DNA of 64,000 bases from Enoplolaimus lenunculus (Eukaryota; Nematoda; Enoplea; Enoplida; Thoracostomopsidae): NCBI GenBank assembly GCA_030248215.1, contig JASANG010001414.1, forward strand, positions 706,501 through 770,500. Direction: 5' to 3'. Each line of letters begins with the position of its first letter. Within the stretch, counting starts at the first letter, position 1. The translations under genes were made by a program, and so were the position numbers. The notes under the pieces are model-generated. The model had not been told where the DNA came from. It did no database searches and was given only the letters and a program-made list of their open reading frames with translations. Below, one piece after another: positions 38,401 through 45,000 of the stretch.

Positions 38401-41400
38401 TCACGTGCGTATAAGGCTTTATGCTTTGCCCAAATGCTCTGCTTGCATACCGTAACCAAACATTCAACTGCCGCCCATGGCAGGCATTTGAAGAGAAATG
38501 ATACACAGCTGATTTATGAGATATTATTTTATTATTATTATTATTATAATTATAATTATTTTTTACTTTTATGTCAATCTATGTACTTTACCTCAAAAAA
38601 CTTAAGCACGGGTAGTTATAAACGTCTGCTGAATACTGGCACGCCCGTTTGACCGGTATCCGTAAGAAGCAGAGAGGGCGCCAGAAGGGACGAGCTTACA
38701 GCGAAAAAATTCTGGCTCTCCTACCAAATTTTCAACGTTGCTTGTAAGTCATCGAAAACTCTTGTTTGATCCTGCTGAAAAATTAGTAGTCCTCTCAGTA
38801 AGGTGGCTGGCTACGGGCCTGATCTGACTTTAACATCGTCTACTATTCCGATTGCAGGGCTGCTATCGAAGTTGCTTTCAAAAACTGATCTTGAAAACGT
38901 GTGGCTGTGGCGATCCGCGGTTTCCTGTGCCCAAGTTCGGGCAAACCTGTAAAGCTGAAGATATACTGAAAAGTAAAATATTACTTAATTTTAAGGCAAC
39001 TGGTTAATAAATGTTCTACTTGATCGGTCGGAAATGCTCTAAATAGTACCATGAGTTCATGATACAAGAGTGTGCAACTTTTGGGGTCCGCACGGTACAA
39101 AATACACCACCTGGGGTTGCGTTTTTGACCGACCCCCCCTTATTTAGAGGGTGGTCGCTGTCACATGCAATACCCCAAAATTAAACTGTAAGCAGAGCAT
39201 TTTTGATGTCGGATCCATAAAGTGCCATGGTTCGCAACAGGTTGTACCTCCCTCTAAATAGGGTAGTCGGTCAAAAACGCAACGCGTGCCTGATACATTT
39301 TGCACCATGCGGGAAACCCCACGAGTTGCATACTCTTGTATCATCAACTCTTGGTGGTACTAAAACTATTAAACGGTGCTGTAGAATTTTGCTTAGCATT
39401 TCAGATATTGCGAGTAGTTAAGTATATATAGTTGAGCGGTGCTCAAGCTAAGATTAAAGTCAAAAGTTAAGTTTATATTTTAGGAATTTGCGTACGTAAT
39501 GTAACCGAAGGCATCGGCGATTTCTACCGCGTTCAGGACGACTGTGAATGTGTACAGCCTTGCACGTAAGTCAGATAATTGAACCTACGACACAGGCCAG
39601 TAGCCAGCTCACCTTGCTGGGGGGAAGGGGGGGGGGGCAAAAAATTATTTAGGAGGCGTATTCAAGGGTTTTTAATGACTTGCAAACATGGTTGACAATT
39701 TTGTAGATGGGCCAAAGTTTTTCCAGGGGGGCTGAGCCACCCTGGTCCCCCTTGGCTACTGGCCTTTTTTGTAGACTTCCTCAGCAGTTTGCGTTTACTC
39801 ATGTCCGCAAAAGTTATGGCGTATAATGCTGGCCCGTAGCCAGCTCACCTTACTAGGGGGCTCAAAAATTTTCAGTATGGACATTCAAGGTTTTTTAATG
39901 ACTTACAAGCAAGATTGAAAATTTTCTATGGGGAGCAAAATTTTTCCATGTAGGCTGAGCCCCCCCGGCCCCCTTTGGCTACGTGCCCGGTATAATATTT
40001 TTAAAGTGTTCCAACGCGGAACACTGCAGATTTAAATAAATATGTATGTACCAAGCAAAATTAAACTTTGTTTTGGGGAAAACAAAACGGGGGTATGGGG
40101 TTGTGGCTGCGCCGGCACTGCTAAACGCTGAATAATATTGATTGCTGTCCAAAATTTTGCACATGCAACACTGTTTGTAACATAACGTTTTACTTGCAAT
40201 TGCTAATTTTTCGTGTTAAAAACCTGAAAACGTTTTGTTTCAAAGGTTTGAGCTTATGTTTTAGCGAATTCATCTACCAAGTGACTTATTCAGCGGCTAA
40301 TTGGCCAGCTTTCAAACATCAGGTACGTCAAATAGTGACACGGAGGACAACTGTTGCTTATAAGCACTGCTAGCATAAAAAATTTCGGCAGTTAACGTAG
40401 CGCTATACTTGTGACGCAGCGGCGTTCGTCATCGTCCGACGCCCCTTGCGTCTCCATGCGTCATCGTTCGTCATCATTCGTTACCGTATAAAGAATAGTT
40501 GACGGACGGCGACGGACGGAGACGGACAGCGTCGGACGCCACTGGACGTCATCAAAAGTATAGCGCCACACACAAAAAAGTATTTCTGAATTTATTCAGA
40601 AAAGTGTTTTCTGTGGAAATCTGAAAAGTGTTGCTGATATTTAAGACAATTTTTCTAAAAATAACTGGAAAACGTTTATTTTCAGACTTTATTTCAAAAC
40701 TTGTTTGAAAACGGTTCTGTTATAACAGAAATACTTTTCAAGTGCACCTTGCTAATTACATTTCTTAAATGTAAGAAATTGTTTCTTAAATATCAGAAAT
40801 ATTATTTTGAGTGCATGCTTACAGCTTCAATACATAATATCTGTAAAATGTTTTTATCGATGTGGATATTAGGCGTCAAGCTTAACGTTCTTGCCATTAC
40901 ATTTTGATTGTCTGTTTGTACAAAATGTTTAATTTTGTTTTGAAAAATTCTCATTGAGTTTAAGTCAAAGGTTAAGATCAAAACTCTGGCATTTGAAATA
41001 CCGTCGTTTGGTAAACTTATTACGGAATAAAAGTATGTTTATAGGTTGGAACATGCGATTTCATCAAGGACAATAACACAGACTGCCTCAAATATTATAG
41101 GTAAATTGATGGACATTCGTTGTTTAAAATCTTAGCGTCATTGAATTTGTTGGCCTATGTAAAGATCACGAGTCTAACGTTTTTCTACGGTACTGCAGTA
41201 GAATAAGCTTACAGCTTTAGACAAATTTCTATTTCGATTTGGCTTCGGTTAGGCTTAGGTATAAACGCATTCTTACCCTAAAGCTAATGTTTAGGTTTAG
41301 GCTTTAGTGTAATATGCTTATAGTACTGTTACGTTCCTGTTCTATAGATTGGCTAATTTGTTTTCTATTCTGAAACGGGTTCAGTGCGTAGAACATACGT

Positions 41401-43640
41401 TTAGAATTCGTTAGATGATTGAAAACAAAATTAAAAATGAATGTTTTGAATAGCAAAACTTAACGGACATTAGCAAAATGCTTTGTTCTTCAAATTAAAT
41501 TAACCGCTCGTCCAGTTCATATGGGACGACTGCAAGTCAACTGAACTTTCATGGTGTACCCCTTTACATAATATACTACGCTGCAAATCTGATCGCGATA
41601 AGATATGACGCTACCCTCGTCGTCTCATACCAAGCGATACATGGTCCATGTTACTTTGAGGGCATACCGTTTTTTCCACAGGTCTTCACTAGAGTAAGCT
41701 TATCTTTTAGATTGTTTTTGCTTAGGCTTAGGCTTGGGTATAAACTAATATCTTTACGCTGAGACATAAACTTTAGCTTAGTCTTCACTGTTGCGCTCGT
41801 TTAAGTAACATTGGCCCAAAATGTTATAAATAGTATTGATTTTCAGAGAAAACACAGCTTTTATCGAGATTTACTATGAACAGTTGAATTTCGAGTCACT
41901 TCGTGAAAAAGAAGCTTATGGTGTAAGTATACTTTAGCGATTCAATTAACGTTTATATATTGTGACCGCATTTTCAAATGTTTGTACACTGCAAAAAACT
42001 GGTGAGTCAAATTGACTCCCACCGAAATAGGCTCTACGGGACTACACAAACTGAGTCAAATTCGACTGTGCAAGAGTCAAACATGCGACTATAGAGTGTT
42101 TAATTTGACTCTGGCGGAGTCGAAATGGACTCAGTTTGTGCAGTCCCGTAGAGCCTATTTCGAACACAGTCAATTTGACTCACCATTTTTTGCAGTGGGA
42201 AATTACCCCTTTTCTGTACAAAATTTGAGTTTTGCAACCACAACAGGTCGTGAATTTGAAAACCTATCACCAACTAGTAATGGGTGCTATGCACATTTGA
42301 GAATATGAGCCCAGATGGCCACAATGAAGCTATTCAATCTTAGTGATATAGTAAGTACGGTTGAACGGAACACGGTCTATAGGTTCCAGCCGTCCAAATC
42401 TTGCGTTCAACTAAAATAATATTTCGTTCTGTTTAATATTGTTTTACCTTTGGTATCCCGGTAAACCCTGCTTGAATAAAAGTTTAAACTTTCAAGTGTT
42501 GGCACCAACACAACTGCACGAGTGACATAAGAATCAGATACACAGCCTTTTAGTGTATACCCCTCTAGTTCAATCAGTGACTCAAAAATATACCTATTCA
42601 CACGGCGTTTTCCACGCTGATTAGGTTATTTTATTGATCAAATTAGCAAGAATTTTAAAATATTGATCAATTTCTATGATGCAATGATTTTTAAGTTGAT
42701 CAAACCAGTATCGCATATTAAAGAGTGTTTTCAGATTGAAAGTCTTCTATCCGATTTCGGCGGTAACATCGGATTGTGGATCGGATTTTCAATGATAACA
42801 GTCGTTGAATTTTTAATTTTGTTCACTGAAGCGATCATTTATTGTTGTGGTGACGAGCCGAAACGGCGTCGACTGTACGCAGCGAACGCTCGCGCTCGAC
42901 GAAAACAAAAGGAACGCGAACTGCGACGACAAGCACAACGAGCGTCAGCGCAACAGCGGCATCTGCAAAAATATCAACTCGAATCGCAATTTCAACACGA
43001 ATTAGCTACGTCATCGCAACATTATGACGCAACCAAACACGATTCAGATAGCAAATATTTATCGGCGTCTAAAATGAACAGTGTGCCGGCGACCGGTGGC
43101 GCAACTACGTCGAGCGCAACGATATCGCCTAGTAAACAGCCTGCCAATTCGGCACAAACGATTTCGAAACTACTTCCGGGTAAAGCTGGCGCACTTCAGC
43201 TTGCAGCTATTGGCCGACAACTTGCTACCTCCGCAGCGTCACCTTGTGCGAAACATTCTGATTCCGGCCGATCTTTAAGGGGACTTCGAAAAGTGCCCAG
43301 TAGTGCCAGCGCTCTCAGTGTGGCGTCTCAGCTGATGCCACTGGGCCGTATGTCGCCTAAAGTATCACAATCGCCTCATCATCAGTCTATTCGTGTTGCT
43401 CGCGATACTATCGCGTCGCCTGTGACCCCACCCGCAAGATCGTTGGCTACCCATTTCAGCAGGCAAGGGCAAGGACAAGTGAAATTTTCGACAAAAGCTG
43501 AAACGTCGAACCCGAATACACCAAACGCACCAAGCTCAGGAAGTAGCGCGTTGGAATTTGACCCTGCCATTCAAAGGGTGTCGCGTAGTCATCAGCAAAT
43601 GATCAATGGCGATAGGAATAATAACAACAATAACAATAAC

Positions 43641-43675
<35 letters not shown>

Positions 43676-43703
43676 TGATGACGTAGCTACGTCAGCACTG
43701 TGA
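17413..43703 (+). CDS. unc-8/del-1-like: Degenerin, DEG/ENaC sodium channel subunit of the UNC-8/DEL-1/MEC-4 group (whole gene, 15 exons)
   Basis: Fifteen exons join in frame to 3,726 coding bases and 1,241 residues, with every junction in matching phase. In order: a Ser/Thr-rich cytoplasmic N-tail (1-240) and a Gln-rich stretch (about 295-320). The His-Gly gating motif SSHGVPHI is at about 348-355, TM1 at about 365-387, and [12 protein letters not shown] after it. A cysteine-rich regulatory region follows, then the [12 protein letters not shown] finger region, [15 protein letters not shown] and [11 protein letters not shown]. Last come [10 protein letters not shown], the pre-TM2 segment [19 protein letters not shown] with the selectivity filter GFS (936-938), and a long C-tail ending in an Asn run. 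Relatives form trimeric amiloride-sensitive Na+ channels in neurons and muscle. The residue matching the MEC-4 'degeneration' Ala is Ser here, small as in normal channels. Usual degenerins have 650-800 residues, so both tails are unusually long. Orthology to UNC-8 is from memory and untested. Confidence 0.92.
17459..18178 (+). CDS. unc-8/del-1-like: Degenerin exon 1: cytoplasmic N-tail
   Basis: 240 codons from ATG (17459; a second ATG follows at once), ending in phase 0 at the donor AAG-GTAAGT. Begins [20 protein letters not shown]; rich in Ser, Thr, Pro and Ala, with a helical Gln/Glu-rich end near 205-235. No upstream in-frame ATG exists before the candidate acceptor at 17412. Codon choice is GC-richer than the flanks. 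The link to exon 2 rests on matching phase, the donor and position, not on homology. Confidence 0.7.
18242..18429. mobile_element. TA-flanked MITE, 188 bp
   Basis: Ends CTGCAGTGACCCAAATAAGA and the complement of CTGTTGTAACCCGAACAAGA, flanked by TA at 18240-18241 and 18430-18431. Short relative of 10554-10966, lying in degenerin intron 1. Confidence 0.75.
18783..18950 (+). repeat. Family R1 repeat in degenerin intron 1
   Basis: CAGCCAGCTCACCTTGCTAT start, core TAATGACTTGCAATCAAGG, and a decayed right end. Confidence 0.65.
19395..19634. mobile_element. hAT-like MITE, group A, reversed
   Basis: Starts GGCCAACGTTACTTTAAGGG and ends CCTTAAAGTAACATGGGCC. Interior has GCCTAA-type arrays and a duplicated CGTATTCCTAAGC-TTACAAAATGAG block. 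Matches other group A copies read backwards. Confidence 0.75.
22206..22375 (+). repeat. Family R1 repeat in degenerin intron 1
   Basis: GGCCCGTAGCTAGCTAAC start, TTTTCGATGACTTACAAGC core, and TCTGGCTACAGACCC end. Confidence 0.65.
23193..23611. mobile_element. Non-autonomous element related to 10554-10966
   Basis: Shares in order AGTTCGTAAGCG, GTCCATAAATGT, GCTCAAGCTTTT and GGATATATATCAGTAA with the 413-bp element, and ends TTATTCGGGTCACTACAG-TA. Its left end is decayed. Confidence 0.65.
23602..23946 (-). other. Coding-like island, unassigned (antisense in degenerin intron 1)
   Basis: A 114-codon minus-strand frame, GC-richer than its surroundings, with helix-like [20 protein letters not shown]. 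No ATG start near its 5' end fits well, and a TTGTAG acceptor-like site lies there. Its 3' end runs into the transposon at 23611. It may be a captured or decayed gene fragment, or chance. Confidence 0.2.
24154..24355. mobile_element. hAT-like MITE, group B
   Basis: GGCCAATGTATAGAACAGGG start and CCCTGTTCTATACATGGGCC end, an inverted repeat of about 20 bp. Flanks GAATACGA and GAAAACGA agree at 7 of 8 positions. Interior GCCTAAGCCTAAGC arrays. Confidence 0.8.
24840..25200 (+). repeat. Tandem pair, about 190 bp apart
   Basis: AAGTTTCTAGGCTTGACTTT through TTCCACAAAGACACGGTTCG occurs at 24839 and again near 25047, with few differences. This is a local duplication inside degenerin intron 1. Confidence 0.7.
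25293..25440. mobile_element. hAT-like MITE, group B, right end truncated
   Basis: GGCGGAACGTTTTTCTGCGGG, then TTAGGC-like interior and CTTATAATACTGTAACGG. The terminal ACATTGGCC is not seen. Confidence 0.55.
25578..25874. mobile_element. hAT-type MITE of the CAGTGGCGGATCC family, larger copy
   Basis: CAGAGGCAGATCCAGAAATT start and TCTGGGTCCGCTAGTG end. Flanks CAAGCATT and CACGCGTT match at 6 of 8. Interior contains three diverged copies of an ACTTTATCATTTTATCAC block. Confidence 0.65.
26014..26198. mobile_element. hAT-type MITE of the CAGTGGCGGATCC family, diverged
   Basis: CAGCAGCGAATCCAGAAATT start and ATGGATACGCCAGTG end, 185 bp. The target duplication is not clear (AGTATTTT versus AGTACAAA). 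Confidence 0.55.
27165..27208 (+). repeat. Solo end of the TTTGAGAATACG repeat beside degenerin exon 2
   Basis: AATAGATGCTACACATATTTGAGAATACGG-type end, as in 34150-34367, lies 13 bases before the exon 2 acceptor. The repeat thus supplies sequence right up to the splice site. Confidence 0.5.
27222..27698 (+). CDS. unc-8/del-1-like: Degenerin exon 2: Gln-rich stretch, His-Gly motif and TM1
   Basis: Acceptor CTGATTTCAG, 159 codons phase 0 to 0, donor GAA-GTAAGT. Contains a CAA/CAG run giving about 20 glutamines broken by Leu. Then comes [20 protein letters not shown], where the His-Gly pair is the conserved gating motif. TM1 follows ([19 protein letters not shown]). This is the diagnostic N-terminal half of DEG/ENaC channels. 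Confidence 0.93.
27763..27952. mobile_element. hAT-like MITE, group A
   Basis: GGCGTCCAGGTTTCTGG left arm and GCCCATTAAAGTAACAATGGTCC right end, with two TTAGGC-like arrays. Lies 64 bases after the exon 2 donor. Confidence 0.7.
28232..28810 (+). repeat. Three tandem 194-bp units (left arm of a foldback element)
   Basis: ATAATTATGCTTAGACTTAT recurs at 28232, 28426 and 28620. Each unit joins a TTAGGC-like stretch to TTTTCGGTTATCTC, CCAGCCGGCG and TGCAGCTTACAGGACTGAGT. The third unit runs into the hairpin core at 28811-28960. Confidence 0.85.
28811..29160. repeat. Hairpin core and right arm of the foldback element
   Basis: TTGGTTAACGAG at 28825 pairs with CTCGTTAACCAA at 28898. Further out, CGACCACTTTTTGGGCCAGC and GGGGGATAACCAAAAAGGCC are inverted relative to the left arm. 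The whole 28.3-29.16 kb region is one large inverted repeat whose left arm was amplified. Confidence 0.7.
29778..29985. mobile_element. hAT-like MITE, group B, with exact 8-bp duplication
   Basis: GGCCAATGTAAAGAACAGGG start and ATCTTTACATGGACC end. AATCGAAC is present on both sides (29770-29777 and 29986-29993). 208 bp; left interior GCCTAA array, right interior TTAGTCTAAAGCTTAAGC. Confidence 0.88.
30058..30156 (+). CDS. unc-8/del-1-like: Degenerin exon 3: segment after TM1
   Basis: Acceptor AATTTCAG, 33 codons phase 0 to 0, donor [29 protein letters not shown] carries the FPAVTVCN signature that follows TM1 in almost all family members. Its first cysteine belongs to the conserved ectodomain set. 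Confidence 0.95.
30200..30600 (+). repeat. AT-rich stretch with repeated AGTTTAAGCTAAAC words
   Basis: Short words such as TAGTTTAAG and AAACTTAA recur many times here and again near 34370-34560. I see no gene or clear element boundary. Confidence 0.3.
30621..30801. mobile_element. hAT-like MITE, group B
   Basis: CAATGTATAGAAAACGG start and CGATCTTTACATGAGCC end. Flanks GCTATATT and GCTATATA match at 7 of 8. Interior decayed. Confidence 0.65.
31020..31735 (+). repeat. Tandem repeat of about 155 bp, four to five diverged units
   Basis: CAAATTAGTTATTAGCTAAC or close variants recur near 31093, 31249, 31401, 31551 and 31709, with ATCGGTTTTGGAGGTTT and CCTCGCACCCAAAAAC between. Lies in degenerin intron 3. 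Confidence 0.75.
31737..31975 (+). repeat. Repeat tail with (ACGG/ACAG)n and a perfect hairpin
   Basis: AAAATCGGTTCAGCCGTTCC is followed by GACGGACAGACGGACAG units and then a 14-bp perfect stem at 31921-31951. Such tails are seen at the ends of dispersed elements in invertebrates, possibly a non-LTR element or Helitron relative. No coding part is present here, so the class is uncertain. Confidence 0.45.
32204..32582 (+). CDS. unc-8/del-1-like: Degenerin exon 4: cysteine-rich regulatory region
   Basis: Acceptor TTATTTCAG, starts phase 0, ends phase 1 at AAAAAG-GTGCGT. The first half is Thr/Pro/Arg linker. The second half has ten cysteines, including [16 protein letters not shown] and [10 protein letters not shown]. 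This pattern is, from memory, typical of nematode degenerins such as UNC-8 and absent from vertebrate ENaC. Confidence 0.9.
32970..33157. mobile_element. hAT-like MITE, group B, diverged
   Basis: GGGCTGTAACAGTAGTATAAG left part, GCCTAAGCTTAAAC interior, TTAGTCTAAAGCTTAAGC, and a TTTATGGACC end. Terminal bases are eroded on the left. Confidence 0.6.
33685..33866 (+). CDS. unc-8/del-1-like: Degenerin exon 5: [10 protein letters not shown] segment and Thr/Pro linker
   Basis: Acceptor GACTATTTTAG, phase 1 to 0, donor [32 protein letters not shown] supplies three more cysteines. It is followed by a Thr/Pro-rich linker ([19 protein letters not shown]), which in relatives is a flexible, variable part of the ectodomain. 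Confidence 0.88.
34150..34367. repeat. Complete TTTGAGAATACG foldback repeat
   Basis: Starts CCATATTCTCAAATGC and ends CACTTTTGAGAATACG, with inner inverted CATCTATCACCAGTTAG and CTGGTAATAGGTGCTA. Relatives: 53224-53444 (complete) and single ends near 4825, 14910, 24600, 27195, 42290, 44260, 52690 and 60118. Confidence 0.65.
34564..34770 (-). other. GC-rich coding-like island, unassigned (antisense in degenerin intron 5)
   Basis: A 62-codon minus-strand frame, extendable to about 70, lies in a patch much richer in GC than its surroundings. It has a balanced, charged composition, for example [20 protein letters not shown] and ends [10 protein letters not shown]. There is no recognised family. 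It may be a terminal exon of a nested gene, a processed fragment or a captured sequence. Confidence 0.25.
35095..35328. mobile_element. hAT-like MITE, group B, with long GCCTAA arrays
   Basis: GACCAACGTAAAGAACAGG start, three GCCTAA arrays (about 35150, 35200 and 35240), TTAGTCTAAAGCTTAAA, and AAAAATGTTCCGCCC near the end. It sits 49 bases before exon 6. Confidence 0.7.
35377..35534 (+). CDS. unc-8/del-1-like: Degenerin exon 6
   Basis: Acceptor GAATTTTAAG (A at -3, unusual here), phase 0 to 2, donor AACA-GTAAGT. Encodes [20 protein letters not shown], then a cysteine pair in [10 protein letters not shown]. This matches the conserved segment leading to FGNCYIFN in degenerins. Confidence 0.9.
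35929..36133. mobile_element. hAT-like MITE, group A
   Basis: GGCCCGTGTTCGTTTAAGGG left end, CGTCCAGGTTTCTGGTGGG arm, TTAGGC-like arrays, and CCTTAAAGTAACATGGG right end. 67 bases before exon 7. Confidence 0.75.
36201..36301 (+). CDS. unc-8/del-1-like: Degenerin exon 7: [10 protein letters not shown] segment
   Basis: Acceptor TATTTTCTAG, phase 2 to 1, donor [30 protein letters not shown] and RAGPMYG are family signatures (FGNCYTFN and AGPxYGL). Confidence 0.95.
36653..36866. mobile_element. hAT-like MITE, group A
   Basis: GGCCCATGTTACTTTAAGGG start and CCTTAAAGTAAAATTGGCC end. The interior GGAACACATTTTTGTTACG block is duplicated. Confidence 0.8.
36989..37149 (+). CDS. unc-8/del-1-like: Degenerin exon 8: [12 protein letters not shown] segment
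   Basis: Acceptor GCATTTTTAG, phase 1 to 0, donor [29 protein letters not shown] leads into GVRINVHDQ and [20 protein letters not shown], nearly as in MEC-4/UNC-8-type degenerins. Confidence 0.95.
37540..37727. mobile_element. hAT-like MITE, group B
   Basis: AATGTATAGAACGGGGCC start; TTAGTCTAAAGCTTAAGC and ATATTTACATGGGCC end. Confidence 0.7.
37861..37953 (+). CDS. unc-8/del-1-like: Degenerin exon 9: LSEPYGKC segment
   Basis: Acceptor TTTATTACAG, 31 codons phase 0 to 0, donor [28 protein letters not shown] and [11 protein letters not shown] match the RLPxPYGxC and YIYxxxYSxE motifs of degenerins. Confidence 0.95.
38130..38430. repeat. CGTGCAAG foldback repeat
   Basis: Words such as CACTTGCACGAAATACTT, CAGCTGCAAGTATTT and its complements recur, and the ends CACAAGTGTAAATTTTTGC and GCAAATACTTTCACGTGC are inverted. 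Related to the interrupted element at 62330-63620. Confidence 0.55.
38705..38822 (-). repeat. Family R1 repeat, reversed
   Basis: TTGCTTGTAAGTCATCGAAA and AGGTGGCTGGCTACGGGCC mark an R1 copy with its 5' part lost, just before exon 10. Confidence 0.55.
38858..38972 (+). CDS. unc-8/del-1-like: Degenerin exon 10: CYRSCFQ and CGCGDPRFP
   Basis: Acceptor CGATTGCAG, phase 0 to 1, donor [31 protein letters not shown] then [11 protein letters not shown]: the most recognisable ectodomain motif of the family, with disulphide cysteines in place. Confidence 0.96.
39046..39360. mobile_element. TA-flanked foldback MITE with ATGATACAAGAG arms
   Basis: Inverted ends GTACCATGAGTTCATGATAC and the complement of GTACCACCAAGAGTTGATG, flanked by TA (39044-39045 and 39361-39362). 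The arms include AACGCAACGCGTGCC. Confidence 0.75.
39484..39565 (+). CDS. unc-8/del-1-like: Degenerin exon 11
   Basis: Acceptor TATTTTAG, phase 1 to 2, donor [31 protein letters not shown] then ECVQPCT gives the CxCxxPC cysteine pattern of the lower ectodomain, and a possible N-glycosylation site NVT. Confidence 0.93.
39595..39764 (+). repeat. Family R1 repeat, well preserved
   Basis: GGCCAGTAGCCAGCTCACC start, TTTTTAATGACTTGCAAAC core, and CCCTTGGCTACTGGCC end; the ends are inverted. Confidence 0.75.
39831..39989 (+). repeat. Family R1 repeat, well preserved, second copy in the same intron
   Basis: GGCCCGTAGCCAGCTCACC start and CCTTTGGCTACGTGCCC end, 67 bp after the previous copy and in the same direction. 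Confidence 0.75.
40265..40322 (+). CDS. unc-8/del-1-like: Degenerin exon 12
   Basis: Acceptor TATGTTTTAG, phase 2 to 0, donor [31 protein letters not shown] matches the xYxVTYSxAxWP motif. Too short to show as a free-standing reading frame. Confidence 0.93.
40397..40568. repeat. Foldback repeat with TAGCGCTATACTT ends
   Basis: GTAGCGCTATACTTGTGACG and its inverse GTCATCAAAAGTATAGCGCC enclose GACGGACGGCGACGG-type repeats that pair with CGTCGTCCGACG-like words in the left half. Confidence 0.65.
41045..41100 (+). CDS. unc-8/del-1-like: Degenerin exon 13 (56-bp micro-exon)
   Basis: Acceptor TGTTTATAG, phase 0 to 2, donor [31 protein letters not shown] found it because exons 12 and 14 do not join in phase. 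This exon restores the frame and gives the family's YYRxN sequence across the junction. Confidence 0.88.
41152..41354. mobile_element. hAT-like MITE, group B, reversed
   Basis: GGCCTATGTAAAGATCACG start, TTAGGC-like interior, and TGTTCTATAGATTGGCTA end. Confidence 0.65.
41643..41816. mobile_element. hAT-like MITE, group A
   Basis: GGTCCATGTTACTTTGAGGG start and TTTAAGTAACATTGGCC end, with TTAGGCTTAGGCTTGGG interior. It ends 30 bases before exon 14. Confidence 0.7.
41847..41922 (+). CDS. unc-8/del-1-like: Degenerin exon 14: [10 protein letters not shown] segment
   Basis: Acceptor TGATTTTCAG, phase 2 to 0, donor [32 protein letters not shown] then KEAYG, the palm strand leading into TM2. Close to the UNC-8/MEC-4 sequence as I recall it. 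Confidence 0.94.
41987..42197. mobile_element. Foldback MITE, 211 bp, with CACTGCAAAAAA ends
   Basis: CACTGCAAAAAACTGGTGAG and the inverse of CTCACCATTTTTTGCAGTG, plus inner inverted CGAAATAGGCTCTACGGGAC and GTCCCGTAGAGCCTATTTCG. A nearly complete palindrome in the last intron of the degenerin. Confidence 0.8.
42735..43703 (+). CDS. unc-8/del-1-like: Degenerin exon 15: TM2, selectivity filter, C-tail and stop
   Basis: Acceptor GTGTTTTCAG, phase 0, 322 codons to TGA (43701-43703). [20 protein letters not shown] carries the small residue before TM2 and the G-x-S filter (GFS). TM2 continues as [15 protein letters not shown]. The tail is basic near the membrane ([20 protein letters not shown]), then Ser/Gln-rich, and ends in about 20 asparagines from an AAT/AAC microsatellite before DDDVATSAL. 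Confidence 0.95.
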
Positions 43704-43736
43704 TACATTTTTTTAGTTTACAGAATATAATACCGT

Positions 43737-43742
43737 ATTAAA
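43737..43742 (+). promoter_or_regulatory. Possible polyadenylation signal of the degenerin (ATTAAA)
   Basis: The common variant hexamer ATTAAA is 33 bases past the stop. If used, the minisatellite behind it would lie outside the mRNA. No other hexamer stands out before 44100. Confidence 0.3.
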
Positions 43743-43794
43743 CAATACAGTACCGCAGTTTTTATAAGAACAAAAAATTGAGCTGAGAAACAAT

Positions 43795-44080
43795 GTCCTG
43801 TTTATTTATTGTGAGTGTTCCGGTTTACTTATTGTGAGTGTTCCGGTTTACTTATTGTGAGTGTTCCGGTTTACTTATTGTGAGTGTTCCGGTTTACTTA
43901 TTGTGAGTGTTCCGGTTTACTTGCGAGTGTTCCGATTTACTTATTGTGAGTGTTCCGGTTTACTTATTGTGAGTGTTCCGGTTTACTTATTGTGAGTGTT
44001 CCGGTTTACTTATTGTGAGTGTTCCGGTTTACTTATTGTGAGTGTTCCGGTTTACTTATTGTGAGTGTTCCGGTTTAACG
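43795..44080 (+). repeat. 23-bp minisatellite, 12 units
   Basis: Unit GTGAGTGTTCCGGTTTACTT plus ATT, at 43811, 43834 and on to 44061. All units are identical except the sixth, which is 20 bp with two changes. Begins 92 bases after the degenerin stop. Confidence 0.95.
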
Positions 44081-44288
44081 CAACTATTGGGTTTTCTCAA
44101 ATCTTTATTACAACTGTCGCGAATGAAAATTTCATTTCAAATGTGAGAAAGCGCGAAAGCGAAAATTAAACAGACTCTTAAATTTAAAGATTATCAACTC
44201 AACAATTGATGCGGTTTAGAGATAATACATTAACATGTCTACTTTGGTTTAAAACCTGCGTTCTCAAATGTGCATAACTACTTGATTC

Positions 44289-44476
44289 GGCCCATGTTAC
44301 TTTAAGCGGCGTCCAGGTTTCTGGTGGGTCCATAAAAGAGTATTTAGATTTAGATTGTAGATTACATTTTTTTGCTCAGGCTTAGGTTTAGGAACGCATT
44401 TTGCAACGCTTAGGCGTACGCTTAGGCTTAGGAATACGCTTAATCTGCTGTTACGCCCCTTAAAGTAACATTGGCC
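44289..44476. mobile_element. hAT-like MITE, group A
   Basis: GGCCCATGTTACTTTAAGCG start and CCTTAAAGTAACATTGGCC end. Flanks CTTGATTC and CTTTATTC agree at 7 of 8. Confidence 0.82.
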
Positions 44477-44499
44477 CTTTATTCAGTAAATTGCAGGCA

Positions 44500-44665
44500 A
44501 TGGCGGATCCACTTTTGGACTACCCCTGAGTGCCCCCCCCCACAGCTGCTGACAAAGATTATATAGAGTCAATTGCTGTACAATAACTTCGCTTTTCAAA
44601 CACAATAGTAAGCACATAGTTTCTAGCCTGGAGTTATTTTGCGCTACAATTAGGGGGGAAAAATG
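44500..44665. repeat. Decayed CAGTGGCGGATCC-family MITE
   Basis: CAATGGCGGATCCACTTTTGG start with C-runs and G-runs as in the family. The right end is not identifiable. Confidence 0.4.
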
Positions 44666-44861
44666 TTTGGACTCAAACAAGTTCCTATATACAGAAACTT
44701 GCTTTAAACATTAGCTATTAAATGAACAGGCGGCACTAAATCTTTTGAACAGCGTGCCGAGCGAAGCATGGTTTCACACTGACTACGGACTTGTATCGTA
44801 AGCCGACAGGAGATGTAAAATTATGTAGCAAAGCCTACGAATTAGTATTCGTTTCTTAAGC

Positions 44862-45000
44862 GGCCCATGAAAAGATCAGGGGCGGAACGTTTTTTCTCTG
44901 GAACTGCAGTAGAGTAAGCTTAAGCTTTAGATTATGTTTTTGTTAACGCTTAGGCATATGCTTATACTATACTGTTACAGCACTGTTCTGTACATTGGCC
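44862..45000. mobile_element. hAT-like MITE, group B, short, reversed
   Basis: GGCCCATGAAAAGATCAGGG start and CTGTTCTGTACATTGGCC end. Flanks TCTTAAGC and CCTTGAGC match at 6 of 8. Confidence 0.72.
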
